Assembly: GCA_025094145.1 (NCBI GenBank)
Contig: JALLLS010000004.1
Location: 248,001-312,000 of the forward strand
DNA length: 64,000 bases
Reading direction: 5' to 3'
DNA from: Spinellus fusiger
Lineage: Eukaryota > Mucoromycota > Mucoromycetes > Mucorales > Phycomycetaceae
Below the pieces are notes generated by a model. That model did no database searches. It saw only the letters and a program-made list of their open reading frames with translations, and was not told the DNA's origin. Below, piece by piece: positions 9,877 through 21,700 of the stretch. The translations under genes and the position numbers were made by a program. Numbering within the stretch: the stretch's first letter is position 1; every line of letters starts with the position of its first letter.

Positions 9877-12800
9877 CTACAGGAAGTAATCCAGTTCATG
9901 ACGTTCATAGGTGTTATTTTCATCGTCTTCGATTCTTGGGTAGTAAGGCACCAAAGCATCCTGACTGCCAATATAGAGGGTGTTGTAGACTTTCCAATAC
10001 ACTTCACGTACTTTACGGGCAGGATGGAAAAGGCCTTGGAGTGCATATTGAAGAATGGTCGAGGGTCCAAGTGCCACCCGCATGCCTTCAATAGACTCAA
10101 GGACAGCATTAATGACGTGAGGACTTGTCTCAAAGATATTGGGCCAAATGTAATTGAGCAAATGGCGCAAAGGATCTTCACATCCCAACCCCACCACACC
10201 CAAAGACATATGCTTAATCGTGGCACAGGCAGTCTGTCGATGGACAAGATCACGGTCCATAAGAGCATCTTCCAGAAGAGGTGTCACTGCATTGATGTAG
10301 TCCTTGCCCATTTCTGTTGGGTGAGTGTGTGGATACTTCTATTACAACCTACCTCCAACATATTCAAAGATAAAGGACAGTGACTTTAGCACACCATTCT
10401 GTACATTCAATTCGGGGACTCTGTATTCATTCATAAGCGCAGGAAGAACAGTAAAAGGTGCACATGTTTCTGCTACAATAGCAATGGCCACAGTAGTACA
10501 CACACGGTTCTGACGCTCTTGCACTTTAAGATTGTTCAGCAGTGTGGCCAAGACATCTTGTGGGCCAATGGCTTTGGCAATATAACCAAATGTATTGACA
10601 GAGGCACGTCGAATTCCCTTTTTATGTGCCTTGAGAAGATCCAGCAGTTCGAAGCACACTCTCATCCATTCACGCGCAGACACGTACTCAGCACCACGAT
10701 CAGCAATACGACCTACAAGATCAATACAGTTCTCTTGTACTTTTTCGTGTCTGTTGCGGAGAATAGGTGTGAGACGAGGAAGAAGATCTTTGATAGGTGG
10801 AGTCATGCTGGCCATACCAATGACATTGACAATACTCTTGAGAGCACCAAGAATAGAACCAAGCACCTCGGGGTACTCTTCACCCAAGTATTCATACAAG
10901 ATCTGACCCAATTGGCTCATCAACTTCTCCTCTCCACAGGTCTTCATCACCACAGCAATACGTGAAATCAAATCTGCTGCCTGTTGACGTACTTTAGCTG
11001 ACTTGTTGTTAAGACGCCAGAGAATAGTATAACAAATCTGCTGAAGGTAAGGTTTGATACGCATTCCCAAAGCATTCACTACTGTACCAAAACCATTCAA
11101 CATGATCACATCTTCAATGGTCTGTTCCTGGAATGCATATAAAATGCCATCAATCAAAAGTTCTTCCAGACGAGGGTTGATGTCTGCTGCACCAAGATTA
11201 GATACCACTTTTTCAATGGTCTCCATCACCATTTTACGGTAAGGTTCACTTTCATCTTTAAGATCCTCTACAATACGGGTGACAATTTCAGATACACCGA
11301 CCTTGTTGGCCAATTCAACCGTGGTCTCTACCACCTGTTTGTAGTTGCGACGGTCCAATGCCATACGACGCACCCAAAAGTGCTTGAAAAACTCGGGAAG
11401 AATCTCTTCCTTGATGTACTGTGGCTGCACACCATCTGTGGCTGCACACTGCTTTACTACCTTGAGAACAATCTTTTTCATCTCTTCATCAGGAGACTGG
11501 AATTCACGAATAAGAATCAGCATCACTTCCTTTGTATAGTAGTTTGCGTATTCATCGTCCATCAATGGAATAATGTAACCAATGGCCTTGAGGAAAGCAG
11601 CCAATCCCTTACCACGGTGCTTACGAATGCCTGTCCATAGAGGCTTCAAGACAGAATCAAAGGACTCGATGCCATAAGGTGCAGCTGCCTCTGCTAATGC
11701 GGCAATGGCAAGCGCAGTGATTGTTCTGACCTTTTGTTGCTCATCTTCTAATCCATGACCAATGGCCTCGACCAGGTTCTTAAGATGAGGAAGCACCGCA
11801 CACCCGAGAAGAATAGCAATCTGCTGCACAATCTTAATACCCGTATGACGTGCCTGCCATGATTTCTTGGATCGACACACTGCCTTTAAGAAAGGCAAAA
11901 GAGCAGGAATACCCAACGCAGAAGCCACCACAGAGAAGGCTCTTGCTGTGGTATTGCGCACATATTCATCAGGATGGTCAATATCAGGACGCATAGTAGT
12001 GATCATCGTGGGCAAACCAGCTGCCTTGGATAAGTTGCTGATAATTTCACGACCTTCTACACGAGCATAGTAGTCTTCATCAATCAACAAGGGCTCAATC
12101 ACAACAAGAATCTTATGGACAAAGGGACGGACAAGATCATCCAATTTATAGAGAATTCTGTCAATGACCTTGACAAGCAAATGCCGTTCTTGGTCTTCCA
12201 GGGTAGGCGACATGAGGAGAGGGAGGATCTGGTTGAACAGAGGTCCAGGGCCAAAATCCCGTGCCTTGTCTGTGATTTGACGGAGGGCAGTTTTACGCAT
12301 GGGTGGTGTTCCGTTCTTAATTCTCAACAACAGCCGCATGATCTTTCGCTCTTTAAGTTCATCGACTGTCATTTGCGTCTCATCCCCATTGTCCAACAGT
12401 TTACCAAAATGCTGCATGTCTTCGTCCTTGAAAAAGGGAAGACTGCCTACACCAGGAATCTCTTGGGGAAGATCCATGACGGTCTGACGAGCATCCTCCT
12501 GCATCATAAATCCGTGTTCTCCCATGGGCGTGGGGGCTGCCATGAGCTTACGAGCAGGTGTGCGAATAGGCATATAACCATGAGGAGGATCCAGAATCTT
12601 ATACCCAGTGGAGGGGAACATGCCGTCCAGTTCTTCATCTGACAAGGGTCGGTTGCGTATGTCCAACTCCCTCTCCCACCGCATACTGTTGGCTGCCTCG
12701 GGTGTCATGGGCACCTGGAGTTGGCTAGGGGTGGGTGTCATCAAGTTCATACCACCAAAGGGCGTGGCCATCTCTCCATGGGCAGGGGTTGCATCCCAAC

Positions 12801-13609
12801 GAGAACGCTTACCAGAACTTGCCTTGGGGGTCGCATCCCACTCTGATGTCCCATGGGCAGGCGTGGCATCCCAACGAGACCGCTTCTCTCCTCCCACCGG
12901 TGTTGCTTCGACATCAGGAGCAGGCGTGGCTACATCCCATCTTCTTTTCTTTTTTGCTTGGCTGTCATCCACCACTGCATGCTTGCTCAACTCCCTCTCC
13001 CTCTCCTTTTCCTTTTCCTTTTGAGCAATGGCAGCATAGACGCGTTGTTGCTCCTTCTCAAGTGCTACTTCTCGAATCACTTCAGAGTAAGAACGACTCT
13101 CTTCGTCGTCATTCTGGTCAGGGGCAAAGGCGTCTTTTCGGGAAGGTGACAAGACTCGATTAAAGCGTCGTTGCTGGTACTCGTCCTGTCTTCCAGCAAT
13201 GGTTTTGTTTTTGATCGTGTCTGCAAATGGATCTCTTCCTTCTGTATCGCCAATGGTTTCGTTTCTTAAGTCTTTTGAGACAGTGTAGGAATTGAGGCGT
13301 CGTTTGGTTTCTTGATAGTTTTCGTCATCGTCATCGTCGTCATTGTCGTTGATGGCAATAGACGTTGAATAGCCTTCATATTTGTCTGTAATGTAAAGAT
13401 CCTTGTCATAAGACACGCCAGCAAGACTAGCGTGTTTCTCATTGTTAAGAACCGCAGCACTGATATCCTTGTCGGTTATTTCAGCACGCTTGGCTTGTGT
13501 GGCTTTTATTTCTCTTTCAATATCTAGAATTGTTTATTTTTATTTATATATATATATTTTTTTAGAGTCACTAGAGTGTAGGGAGAGCTAATGACTTACC
13601 ATCTGCCAT
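9877..13609 (-). CDS. SF3B1: Splicing factor 3B subunit 1 (SF3B1/Prp10)
   Basis: Three exons on the minus strand: a 10-nt first coding exon 13609-13600, a 3.17-kb exon 13523-10353, and 10313-9877; about 1205 residues, the size of fission yeast Prp10. It is the HEAT-repeat scaffold of the U2 snRNP SF3b complex that clamps the branch-site helix. Seen: a charged N-terminus, several RWDATP-type U2AF-homology ligand motifs (about residues 160-220), [23 protein letters not shown], then roughly 20 HEAT repeats to the end (HELDYFL). Positions equivalent to human hotspots R625 ([12 protein letters not shown]), H662/K666 ([10 protein letters not shown]) and K700 (DEQQKVRT) all have the normal residue, as do R1074 and V1078 ([10 protein letters not shown]). 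Human SF3B1 has a longer N-terminus with more RWD/TP motifs. Identification is certain. Confidence 0.98.
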
Positions 13610-13871
13610 GATGGTGTGCTTGAAAAATAAAAAAGAAGACGGCTGAGAACAAACAAGACTAGAATTTTAGGGCTAATGACACCACATGGCGATGTGAAGT
13701 GTCTACGTCATAGAGTGTGACGTGTCTTGTTCTTGGAATGACTTGACTGTAGAGGATATAAAGTGACCCGACAAAAGTTATTGAATTCTTTTTAAATCTC
13801 GGGATATTTTTTAGTATTAAAAAAAATAGATACTGTTTCTTTTTTTTTTTCATAGCACTTCTTTTCTTATA

Positions 13872-13929
13872 ATGTCTGCACTATCCAAAGAATGTCTTGG
13901 AGAAGAAGTTTGGAGGAAGTGGAGTGATG
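13872..13929 (+). CDS. Orphan first-exon-like ORF
   Basis: An ATG at 13872, divergent from SF3B1 (262 bp between the start codons), opens a 19-codon frame (MSALSKECLGEEVWRKWSD). It is followed at once by a good donor, GATG|GTATGG, and the frame closes soon after. It lies downstream of a T-rich tract. The WRKWSD part faintly resembles the start of MICOS subunit Mic10 (for example ...RKWDxCLA...), but the expected glycine-rich membrane exon is not visible downstream, where a Tc1 remnant begins at about 14.09 kb. It could be the surviving first exon of a disrupted gene, or chance. Confidence 0.3.
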
Positions 13930-14084
13930 GTATGGCATTGTTTTAGTGGGGAGGGTGTTGGGAGATGAATTGTAGTGGAGGGTAGAATACTATGACAGGT
14001 ACATCAATGTGCTTGGGAGATGTCTACTGCTATGAACTCTAATGTCTCTATCCTAAAGCCTAGAGTCAGTCACTGCCTACAAAA

Positions 14085-14365
14085 AGACATTAATAGACCC
14101 CATAAGAGCAAAACAACTCAATGAGAGAGTAGTTGATGGCATTGTAATGATTCATTGTTGGTCCTTACAATACTGATCTCAATCCAATGGAGCATCTGTA
14201 GGCTCACCTCATAAAGGTTATTAGAAAGAACAGAATGATATATACCACCCAACAGAAATTGACGGCTGTTTTGGTGCTAGAATAAGGTAAAATATCTAAA
14301 GTGACAGACATCCTCATTGCCAGCATAAAACGGAGATGATAGGCAGTTGATAGATGCCAAGGAAG
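14085..14365 (+). pseudogene. Tc1/mariner transposase C-terminal remnant
   Basis: Conceptual translation, with stops and shifts, shows the hallmark C-terminal DDE segment: TDLNPMEHL (consensus SPDLNPIEHLW), then helices like AHLIKVIRKN and ILIASIKRR, and an end resembling the usual RCQxVIDAKGG. Only about 280 bp are recognisable, and neither terminal repeat was found. Non-functional relic, more diverged than T1-T3 in this window. Confidence 0.75.
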
Positions 14366-15200
14366 AATAGTGTTTATCAAGCAACCTTGTAATAAACACC
14401 ACTGCTATGTATTATCAACACTCTTCCATGTATCCATTGAAAGTTGTATGTTTTTATCTTATGAATTCATAAAGTTATAACACTATTAAGAAAGGTATAA
14501 ATCTAAAAAATGGAAATCTACATTTGAATAAATCCTATTACATTTTACTGCTCACTTTATAAATAGTTAGCGAGTGGTAACATTTCTCTCTTTTCTCGGC
14601 TTGTCATTAGTTACAAGAGGATAAGAAAAGGCTACATAAAAAGAAAGGGGTTTAAAAATAATTGATGTTGAAGTACAGAGAACACTACTTTCAATGTTGT
14701 TCATACAATCCAATAGACATGAAATATGTTCATCAAGAAGAGTAGAAGACATATATGTGGGGATTCTTTTTTTTTCTGAATCCAGTGTAGAGATGATTCG
14801 CAACTTGTTTGATTTGTATGCTACAGACTACAACTTCAAGGCTAACCCTTTGAAGCATTTAGAAGCGTACTACAGACTTTCAAATAGGTGCCTGGAGCTT
14901 CAAGGCAAGTCTTTCAGTTGCTTTTCTTTGAGAAGAACGTTCATACCAAAAAGAAGTCACTCTAATGTACATTTATCACTGTACTATACAAAGTAAAGTG
15001 AGTAGTAAAATTATATTGCTTTTTACTACTCACTCTAGTTATATAACTATAAAAGAAAGTCTTTTCTCGGAAAGAAGAGAAGAGAAAGAAGAAGCACCAT
15101 TTATGTAGGAGAAGAAGAAAAGAAAAAGTCGTTGGGAAAGTTGTTGGCTATGTACAGGGTCTATGAAAGCTAGTCAAGAAGAGGAGGGAGTCACGTTAGA
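14366..15200. other. Intergenic DNA with a possible transposon protein fragment
   Basis: AT-rich interval between the Tc1 remnant and PSF1. A plus-strand frame at about 14790-14996 is described separately. The repeat-like gaagaag purine run before 15130 is simple sequence. Nothing else supported. Confidence 0.4.
14790..14996 (+). pseudogene. Possible fragment of a TnpB/Fanzor-like element protein
   Basis: An open stretch reads MIRNLFDLYATDYNF, then LKHLEAYYRLSNRC, then KSFSCFSLRRTFIPKR. The CF-LRR-FIP pattern is like the segment preceding the RuvC-like domain in TnpB-like proteins of Mucoromycota as I remember them (KSFxCFPLRxSFIP). It ends without the domain that should follow. The recall is not certain, and no flanking ends were found. 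Alternative: chance ORF. Confidence 0.3.
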
Positions 15201-15821
15201 CTAGTGAACATGCTTCAAATAGCCTGACTTGATCAACCCTTCTACATCAGTGCGTCGAACATAGAACTGGTTTCCCTTTGAAATGTTCAAAACACTGCCA
15301 GATTCTGTCATGACTTCTCCACCGTCTTTGATGACACGCACTTCAATAATAAGATCAGTAGGAGGCGCCAGGTCCACTCCTCCATTACCACCCAGGTCCA
15401 GCTCAGGAAAGTTGTGCTTGTAGTTATTGACAATCTCTGTATAGTCTTCTAGGAACCTGTGCTCATTAGGACCCAAGGATGACTTGATATCACGCTGGTA
15501 TTCACTCTGCAGTCCTACATTCCAGGACAGTTCCTTCAGCTTCTCCATGCGCTGACGGTGGTAGCTGAACAAAACACGCTTGTTGCGCTTAATAGCCATG
15601 TACTGTAGTAACAGTTGGGCAATATGGTCTGGCTCGGGAGGTGCCTGTGGGTCGCTTCTTTGCTGCATGATGGCCATAACAGCATCGGCTTTGCCCTGAG
15701 ATAGTCTGACTTCTCTACAAATCACCTGGACAAGATCCTCATTGTAGGGAGAGACGAGGAGGTCGGCTGTGCGTTTGGCTTCTTTTGCTAACTTCTGGCT
15801 GGACTCACAAAAGATGGACAT
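15201..15821 (-). CDS. PSF1: GINS complex subunit Psf1
   Basis: Single exon, 206 residues. Psf1 is one of four GINS subunits (Sld5, Psf1-3) that join Cdc45 and MCM2-7 in the CMG replicative helicase. Seen: the N-terminal FCESSQKLAKEAKRT helix, a central RNKRVLFSYHRQRMEKLKEL helix (human [20 protein letters not shown]), the NNYK-HNF motif, a short linker, and the C-terminal small beta domain from about residue 148 (PPTDLIIEVRVIKD, GNQFYVRRTDVEGLIKSGYL). Length is normal for the family (about 196-208). No intron is needed; the start is the first in-frame ATG matching the N-terminus. Confidence 0.95.
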   Translation of the reverse strand: MSIFCESSQKLAKEAKRTADLLVSPYNEDLVQVICREVRLSQGKADAVMAIMQQRSDPQAPPEPDHIAQLLLQYMAIKRNKRVLFSYHRQRMEKLKELSWNVGLQSEYQRDIKSSLGPNEHRFLEDYTEIVNNYKHNFPELDLGGNGGVDLAPPTDLIIEVRVIKDGGEVMTESGSVLNISKGNQFYVRRTDVEGLIKSGYLKHVH

Positions 15822-16832
15822 GAAAAGCTGTTGTTATTGTATAAGTCCAGCATATACGAATAGGCTCTGACAAGTCACACAACAGTCAATTCTGTGGTGT
15901 AGGCCTGTCCCCCTTCTTTGTATTATTTTTACACTGTTTTTGGGAATGATTGGGACACTTTTTTTTTTTGGAAATAAGTTTGGGACAAAAAACTAATATT
16001 AATAGTGTTCAAAATATAGAAATAAAAGGTGTTTGGTAATGTAAGAAGTATATTTCGCAAAACTTTTGATGTCTAATGAATAGCTAGCTTTTATAACTTT
16101 TCTACTTATCATAATAGTCTATATATAAAAAATACTAAAGCAATTTCTTCTGAAATATTACCAAGCCTTTCCATTACATTAACATGTTGAGTGTAAGAGG
16201 CTTCCTAATTTTCAATAATGTTAAATTCCAAGAAAGAATATCAGACTCAAAAACAAGATACTTTTATTAAAACAATTTTGACATGTCCTTTTATACTAAA
16301 TAGACAGGTAACTGTGTTATTAAGAATAATCTATTACTGTTTTAGGATGCTTGATAATATTGGCCTGTACAGTAGACTTTAATATGTGGTGTCTTAACTA
16401 TGAATTGCATTGTAGAAAGGAGACGACTTAATCATCAGTCTATGACTGTTACTGTTACTGTTGTCGTTGTGATTACAACAATGAAGTTGCAGCACGTTCT
16501 CGAAAATTATGTTTGCTATTCCTCTGCCGTATAGTTAACTTATCTCTTAATTTCTACTGTTTTCATCTTCCCATAAAATTCGTAGATTCTACTGTCTTTA
16601 GAGTGGTAATATTTTAAAATGCATTATTAAAACATATTAGTTGAAAAAATTTTGATGCTTTCAAGTATACCCTATAAGAATATTAGCAAGTAGATTCATA
16701 AAAATGTAGAGTTAGTGTGTAGCAGTAAAGGGAACAGGTCGAGATGGAATTAATTCAAGACATTTTATTTTTACATTTTTTAGCCAAGTTTAATGGCAGA
16801 GCATTCCAAAGACCATAAGCAGAGCAAATAGG
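15822..16832. other. AT-rich intergenic region upstream of PSF1
   Basis: About 1 kb between two minus-strand genes; it must hold the PSF1 promoter and the ADH 3' end. No supported ORF, RNA gene or repeat end seen. Confidence 0.5.
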
Positions 16833-18117
16833 CTAATCATCAAAAACAAGAACACCTCTGTATCTCATCTTATTGGATTCACATCGTTCAAAAGCAGCTT
16901 CTACACCTTCAACAGACTAAAATAATCATAGAATAAAGTTAGCTATAAACAATTAGGAGTTTTGATGTATTTTACTTACAAAGGGAAATTCTTCAATCAT
17001 GGGCTTAATATTGTGTCTAGCAGCAAACTCAAGTGTCTGCTGAGTCAAAAGGCGACCAGCTTGAATGGCTCCCACAAAGGCAAGTTGCTCAAAGATGACA
17101 CGAAGAGGGTTTTTTATTTCAACATGTCCACTAGGTGAGCCAATCAACATGAATTTACCGTTGCTATAGGTGGTAAGTAACAAAGTTGGTGATGGAAAGA
17201 CTTACGGCTTTAAGAATCCAAGATATTTATCCCAGTCAATCACAGCACAGACAGTATTGAAGATAACATCAAACTTATCCTCTTCTCTAGTGCCGAAATC
17301 TCCAAAATCTCTCGAGCTTATGTATTCATGGGCACCAAAGCTAAGAGCTTCATCCTTCTTATCCTATGAAATGATTGAGTCTATGTCCAATCATTCAATA
17401 TTAATCACTTACAGGACTGGTAGAGATTGCAGTAACATGGCATCCCCATGCACGGGCAAATTGAAGAGCAAGGTGACCAAGTCCACCGATACCGACAATA
17501 GCAACACGTCCAATAGGAGTGACGCCTGATTGAACCAATGAAGAGAAGACAGTAACACCAGCACACATCAATGGAGCAGCATCTTTAGCTGATAGACCTT
17601 TGGGGATTTTGTAGGCAAAGCTATAGACGCATTAGAACGACATTTTTATGCTATCAGTAGACTTACCGAGAATCAACAACAGCAGCATCAGCAAAGCCAT
17701 TGTTTTTGTCTTCAAGAAAGGTAACACGCTTGGGGCATACAAATTCATTTCCAGAGTTGCACTGGGAACAATCGAGACAAGACTTTCTAAGAAAAACATA
17801 ACTAAAAGTAAAAATGGCAATTAGATCAAGGTACACTACTAGAAAAATAGACAAAAAAAAAGAACTTACCCAACTAGTTCTCCCTTTTGAAATTTGGTTA
17901 CTTCAGAACCCAGTTCCTCAACAATACCAACAGGTTCATGCCCAAGAACAGTGTTTTCTGGAAATACTTCATGATAAATCATATCACTGTGACAGACACC
18001 ACAGGCTTTTATCTTGATGAGTATGTCGTGTGCACCAAGAGCAGAGAGTTCATAGGTAGATGTTTTGAACTTGTTATGTTCTTTGACAGAGACGAGCGTG
18101 TTGATGTTGAGAGACAT
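16833..18117 (-). CDS. Zinc-dependent alcohol dehydrogenase (MDR family)
   Basis: Six exons on the minus strand: 18117-17870, 17801-17667, 17620-17413, 17363-17206, 17163-16980, 16916-16833, all GT-AG and in phase; 338 residues. NAD(P)-dependent oxidation of alcohols or reduction of aldehydes. Seen: catalytic zinc ligands in CGVCHSD (about residue 40) and GHEPVG (about 60); a structural zinc site CLDCSQC plus a fourth Cys in FVCPK; a Rossmann loop VGIGGLGHLALQFA near residue 180; and a C-terminal GVLVFDD end. The GLGHLA type of loop and the overall length fit the cinnamyl-alcohol/YahK/Adh1-like branch. Exact substrate cannot be told from sequence. No zinc ligand is missing and no frame break was found. 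Confidence 0.93.
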
Positions 18118-18464
18118 AATAAGTTAGAGTTGTTATTGTCTACACTATCTTTCCGAAATTATGGTGTTTTATATTAAAGTGTATTGTTCAGAGAAAACAA
18201 TCTCTTAAACACTTTCTTTGTATTTAAGAAGTGTAATGCATTTAAGTTTTAGATGCACACATGAAGAAACTTAATGTTCAGATACGAAACAATAAGAATG
18301 TCTGTTTCATTGTTAGAACCACTCCTTTCGGAACAACTTACACAAACAGAATGCTTGAGAATGACTTTTTTTTTTTTTGAAAAAGCCCTTTCTTTTACTT
18401 TTAAAAAATATAAATGATAGATTTATGTTGGTTCTCACTGTTTAAATTGATGTATTATGTTAAT
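18118..18464. other. AT-rich DNA upstream of ADH
   Basis: Contains the presumptive ADH promoter side and a T-rich run (18366-18380). No gene seen. Confidence 0.4.
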
Positions 18465-18720
18465 TGTCGTGAAGACCTTTTGTCATAATTGGAAGGATCA
18501 CTCTCTTGAGAATTTAAACTCATTTATTATTAAATTGAGAAGAGAACGTTATCGAATATTAAGGGATATCGATCGTTCATAGTACTTCGATAAAGTACTC
18601 CTGAAGCTAAAGCCATTAGAAAAGTATAGAAGACATAGTGACTCCAATAAATAAACAGCAGAGTTTAACTACACTTTCCACTGTTCCGTATATCTTTGGA
18701 CTAAAAACCCAAAGACAACA
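18465..18720 (-). mobile_element. E2 element, 256 bp, uninterrupted copy (a)
   Basis: Reverse-oriented copy of a short non-coding inverted-repeat element that recurs at 22823-24208 and 36809-37064. Its ends read TGTCGT.../...ACAACA. It carries the unoccupied sequence GAAGTACTATG (read on the minus strand) where the 22.8-kb copy holds an E1 insertion, so it acts as the empty site. No ORF; a MITE-like element. Confidence 0.75.
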
Positions 18721-21700
18721 ACATAGATGTTCATTATATTTGGAAAAGAAAGGCAGTAAAGAAAATGCATCTATACATCACTTTAGAATTTTCTCTACTA
18801 ATAATAAGTTAATGATTCAAAAAGGATTTATAGTTAAATAAATCAATATTATAGTTCAGAAAGAACCAATATGTGAGATAACCAGACATGGCTCCAAGGC
18901 AACTAGACAACCTATGTCATTGTTCTAACCCCTTGGTTGTATGTATGAGTGATCTATATAAAACCAACTTTCATATACTTCCTTAATAAACTTTGATTCT
19001 TTACTGCACCTTCAGGAAAAGAGTTGAGGAGGTACAGTTGGTTTAGGCCCATTATTCGGTCTGTATAGGAAAGTCCTCTCAAGTATAGTGTATTGTAGTG
19101 TTACCCTATGTATCACCATCCTTGTCAGTGCAAGACATACATCCTACTAAGAAGGGTGATATTATTCAGCAAGATCCATTATTAAGCCTACTAAGAAATC
19201 AGAAAATTAATTACCTGGCCTACATCCCTCATCTATCTCTTTGTTGTGTTCGACTGTACCAGTAGCTCTACTTCATGGGATCTAAGAGTCTCTCAAGATC
19301 TATCTTTGTGTAAATCTACATATATACTTGGACATAAATTTAATGTATTGACATAATTAGTCTGAACATATATAATGATTATATCATGGCTTACTTTCCA
19401 TAGTGTAGCACTGATAAAAAGTTATAGTACTCATATAAGTTTATCAATGGCCCCTTTTGGCCTAATGAAGCAGCTGCTAGAGTTAAGGCCTAACTACAGC
19501 ATATCCGTTGCAAAATATTGCAGCATACAAGGACAATCTGGTGTCCTTGACCAATTCGGGCAAGTTATCAATCCTTCCTTTTTCTTCTTTTTCTTCTCTA
19601 ATTATTTCCTCTCTCTATTCTATAGTGTTAGCATGTGCACATCACTGAATAGGAATCAAGTAAAACAGCTTTTACAAAAGACAACAGCTTTATCTCAAAC
19701 TGATTCCATGATTACATTTTCCAGAAGAGAATGTAAGTAAATAAATAAGGCGCTTGCTCTAATGATAGCACTCCTATGCATATAATTATAACAATACATG
19801 CAAAATACAAGGATATCAACCTTTTGTAGATTTATTTATAAATTCCAAGTCCACATCGCTAAGGGGTCATTAAGCAGTAGAGCCTTGGATTCTTGATGTC
19901 TACATAGAGCTTGAACTGCTCGCTTTAATGCTACTGTCAGGAATACAAAAAAAAATGTCTCTTTGAAGTCCATCAATTCAATTGACACACAGTTTAATCT
20001 TATTCGGATGACTTGTACACTTTATTCATTATTCCCAACATCTATAGCAGTAACTCATTCTCACGGATGTGATATTTCGATATAAAGTGACCAAAAGAAA
20101 GTAATGGTTTTTTTTTTTTCAAATGCAGATTTCTTTTTGGTCACTTTATTTAAGCAACTATAATTCAATGGTTTTTTTCTTTTTTCTTTTTATATTTAAA
20201 TGGTAATTTCTTTGTCATAACTCTCTTCTTTGTCAAAGGACTACAAAGAGGTCCACTCTATCAAAATCATTTTTATTTTCAATTATAAACATTAATTTGT
20301 TCTTCAAATACCACAAGAAGTACAAGTACAAGTAAAATTCAGAGTACAGCTGTCATAAACAAAAAAAAAGAGCTGGTGATAAAGAAAACATTGATACCGT
20401 TGTTAAATTGCTTAATAAACATTGCTTTAAAAAAGTTGAGTTACGAGGCTTAATTTTTTATTATTCTGCCTTGCTAACTGATATCTATCTACACTCATCT
20501 TATTTCAATAAGAAAAAACAGAATGACAAAGAGAGTGATTTCTTAAACCAAACTTCAAAAAAGAAATAGTGTATTAAAGAGATGTTTGGATTAACATCCA
20601 ATTTGATATTGCAAGGAAGAAGAAATGTACAAGAAAAAATAATGTTACAGTAAATATGCCTTTCCAAAAGTATTGAAGCATTATTGTAATCTGTTCCTAA
20701 TGTATCTTTTATTAGACTGTCACTCTATGGTATTGTAAATGTCATTCAGCCTGATGCGTTCAGTATCTTTAAAAAGACTCTAACAAGGAAAGAAATGAAG
20801 GATGTCAAGAGTACGAATACGAACTCAAATATTAGAATATCTATTAAAAACAAAGAACTACTGAAGAATATGGGTATCATCTTGAAATCACTTTTGCTCA
20901 CAAAATCCATTCTATATTAAAGTGGTGGAGAAGAAAAAAATCTAGATAGTATACTGACTGAACAGCTTCGATTAAATAAATTGTGCATGAAGAACAGTGA
21001 CATTTACAGGATGCTTTACATGATGAGATGCATGCAAGTTGAGAGACTAGTATCAGAAAATACCATATTAACATCTTCATTGCCCAATAGGATTGAAATC
21101 ATTGGTGATTGCACGGAGAAAGACTGTGAAACAATAACCTACCGTTATTGTGCCAAGACATTTGATTACTTGTTTAGTGAAACAAGGTTGAGAATGTTGT
21201 AGTAAGTGGAACTACATCAATATTTAGTGACTATAGTACTGTGGCTGATGATAGGCGTGTCAAATACAGTGGTGAATATTGTTGCTTGAGTGTAGAGAAA
21301 GATATCATAGCCAACCAATCTTTGTATTCCGACTCGAAAAAGATCGCTTTGTCTATGTGCAGTATTAGGTAGTTGGTGCCATTATTGTTGGAGAAGTGCA
21401 ACAAGACAAAAATGAATTGTCAACCAACGAGTGGGAGAAATCTATACTAGTTCCACTAGTTCAATCAATCAGCAGTCAGAAAAGAATGCGCTTAAACTTA
21501 TCAATTATGAACCAACTCAAACGAGAATATCCAATTCAAACAAAGTGTATATTAGCAATAAACTTTATTGTTAAGTACCTCCAAACATAGCTTACTGTCC
21601 TAGGCTCTAATAACGATGCCATTATATATACTTATTCATATTTATAAAAGGTCCTATTGGCCATATGTATAGTCTTACGGAAAAAGAAGAAATCTTGTGG

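Noticed and set aside
10519..13163. Many plus-strand open frames up to 175 codons
   Set aside because: Antisense shadows of the SF3B1 exon, whose minus-strand product is unmistakable.
18870..19030. Possible solo LTR (TG start, TATA-like tatataaaacc, aataaa, CA end)
   Set aside because: No second copy, target duplication, primer-binding site or coding remnant in the window; AT-rich chance is likely.
20898..21590. Cluster of open frames (for example RMLYMMRCMQVERLVSENT)
   Set aside because: Considered as a transposon protein remnant, but no known motif or conserved catalytic residue could be identified.
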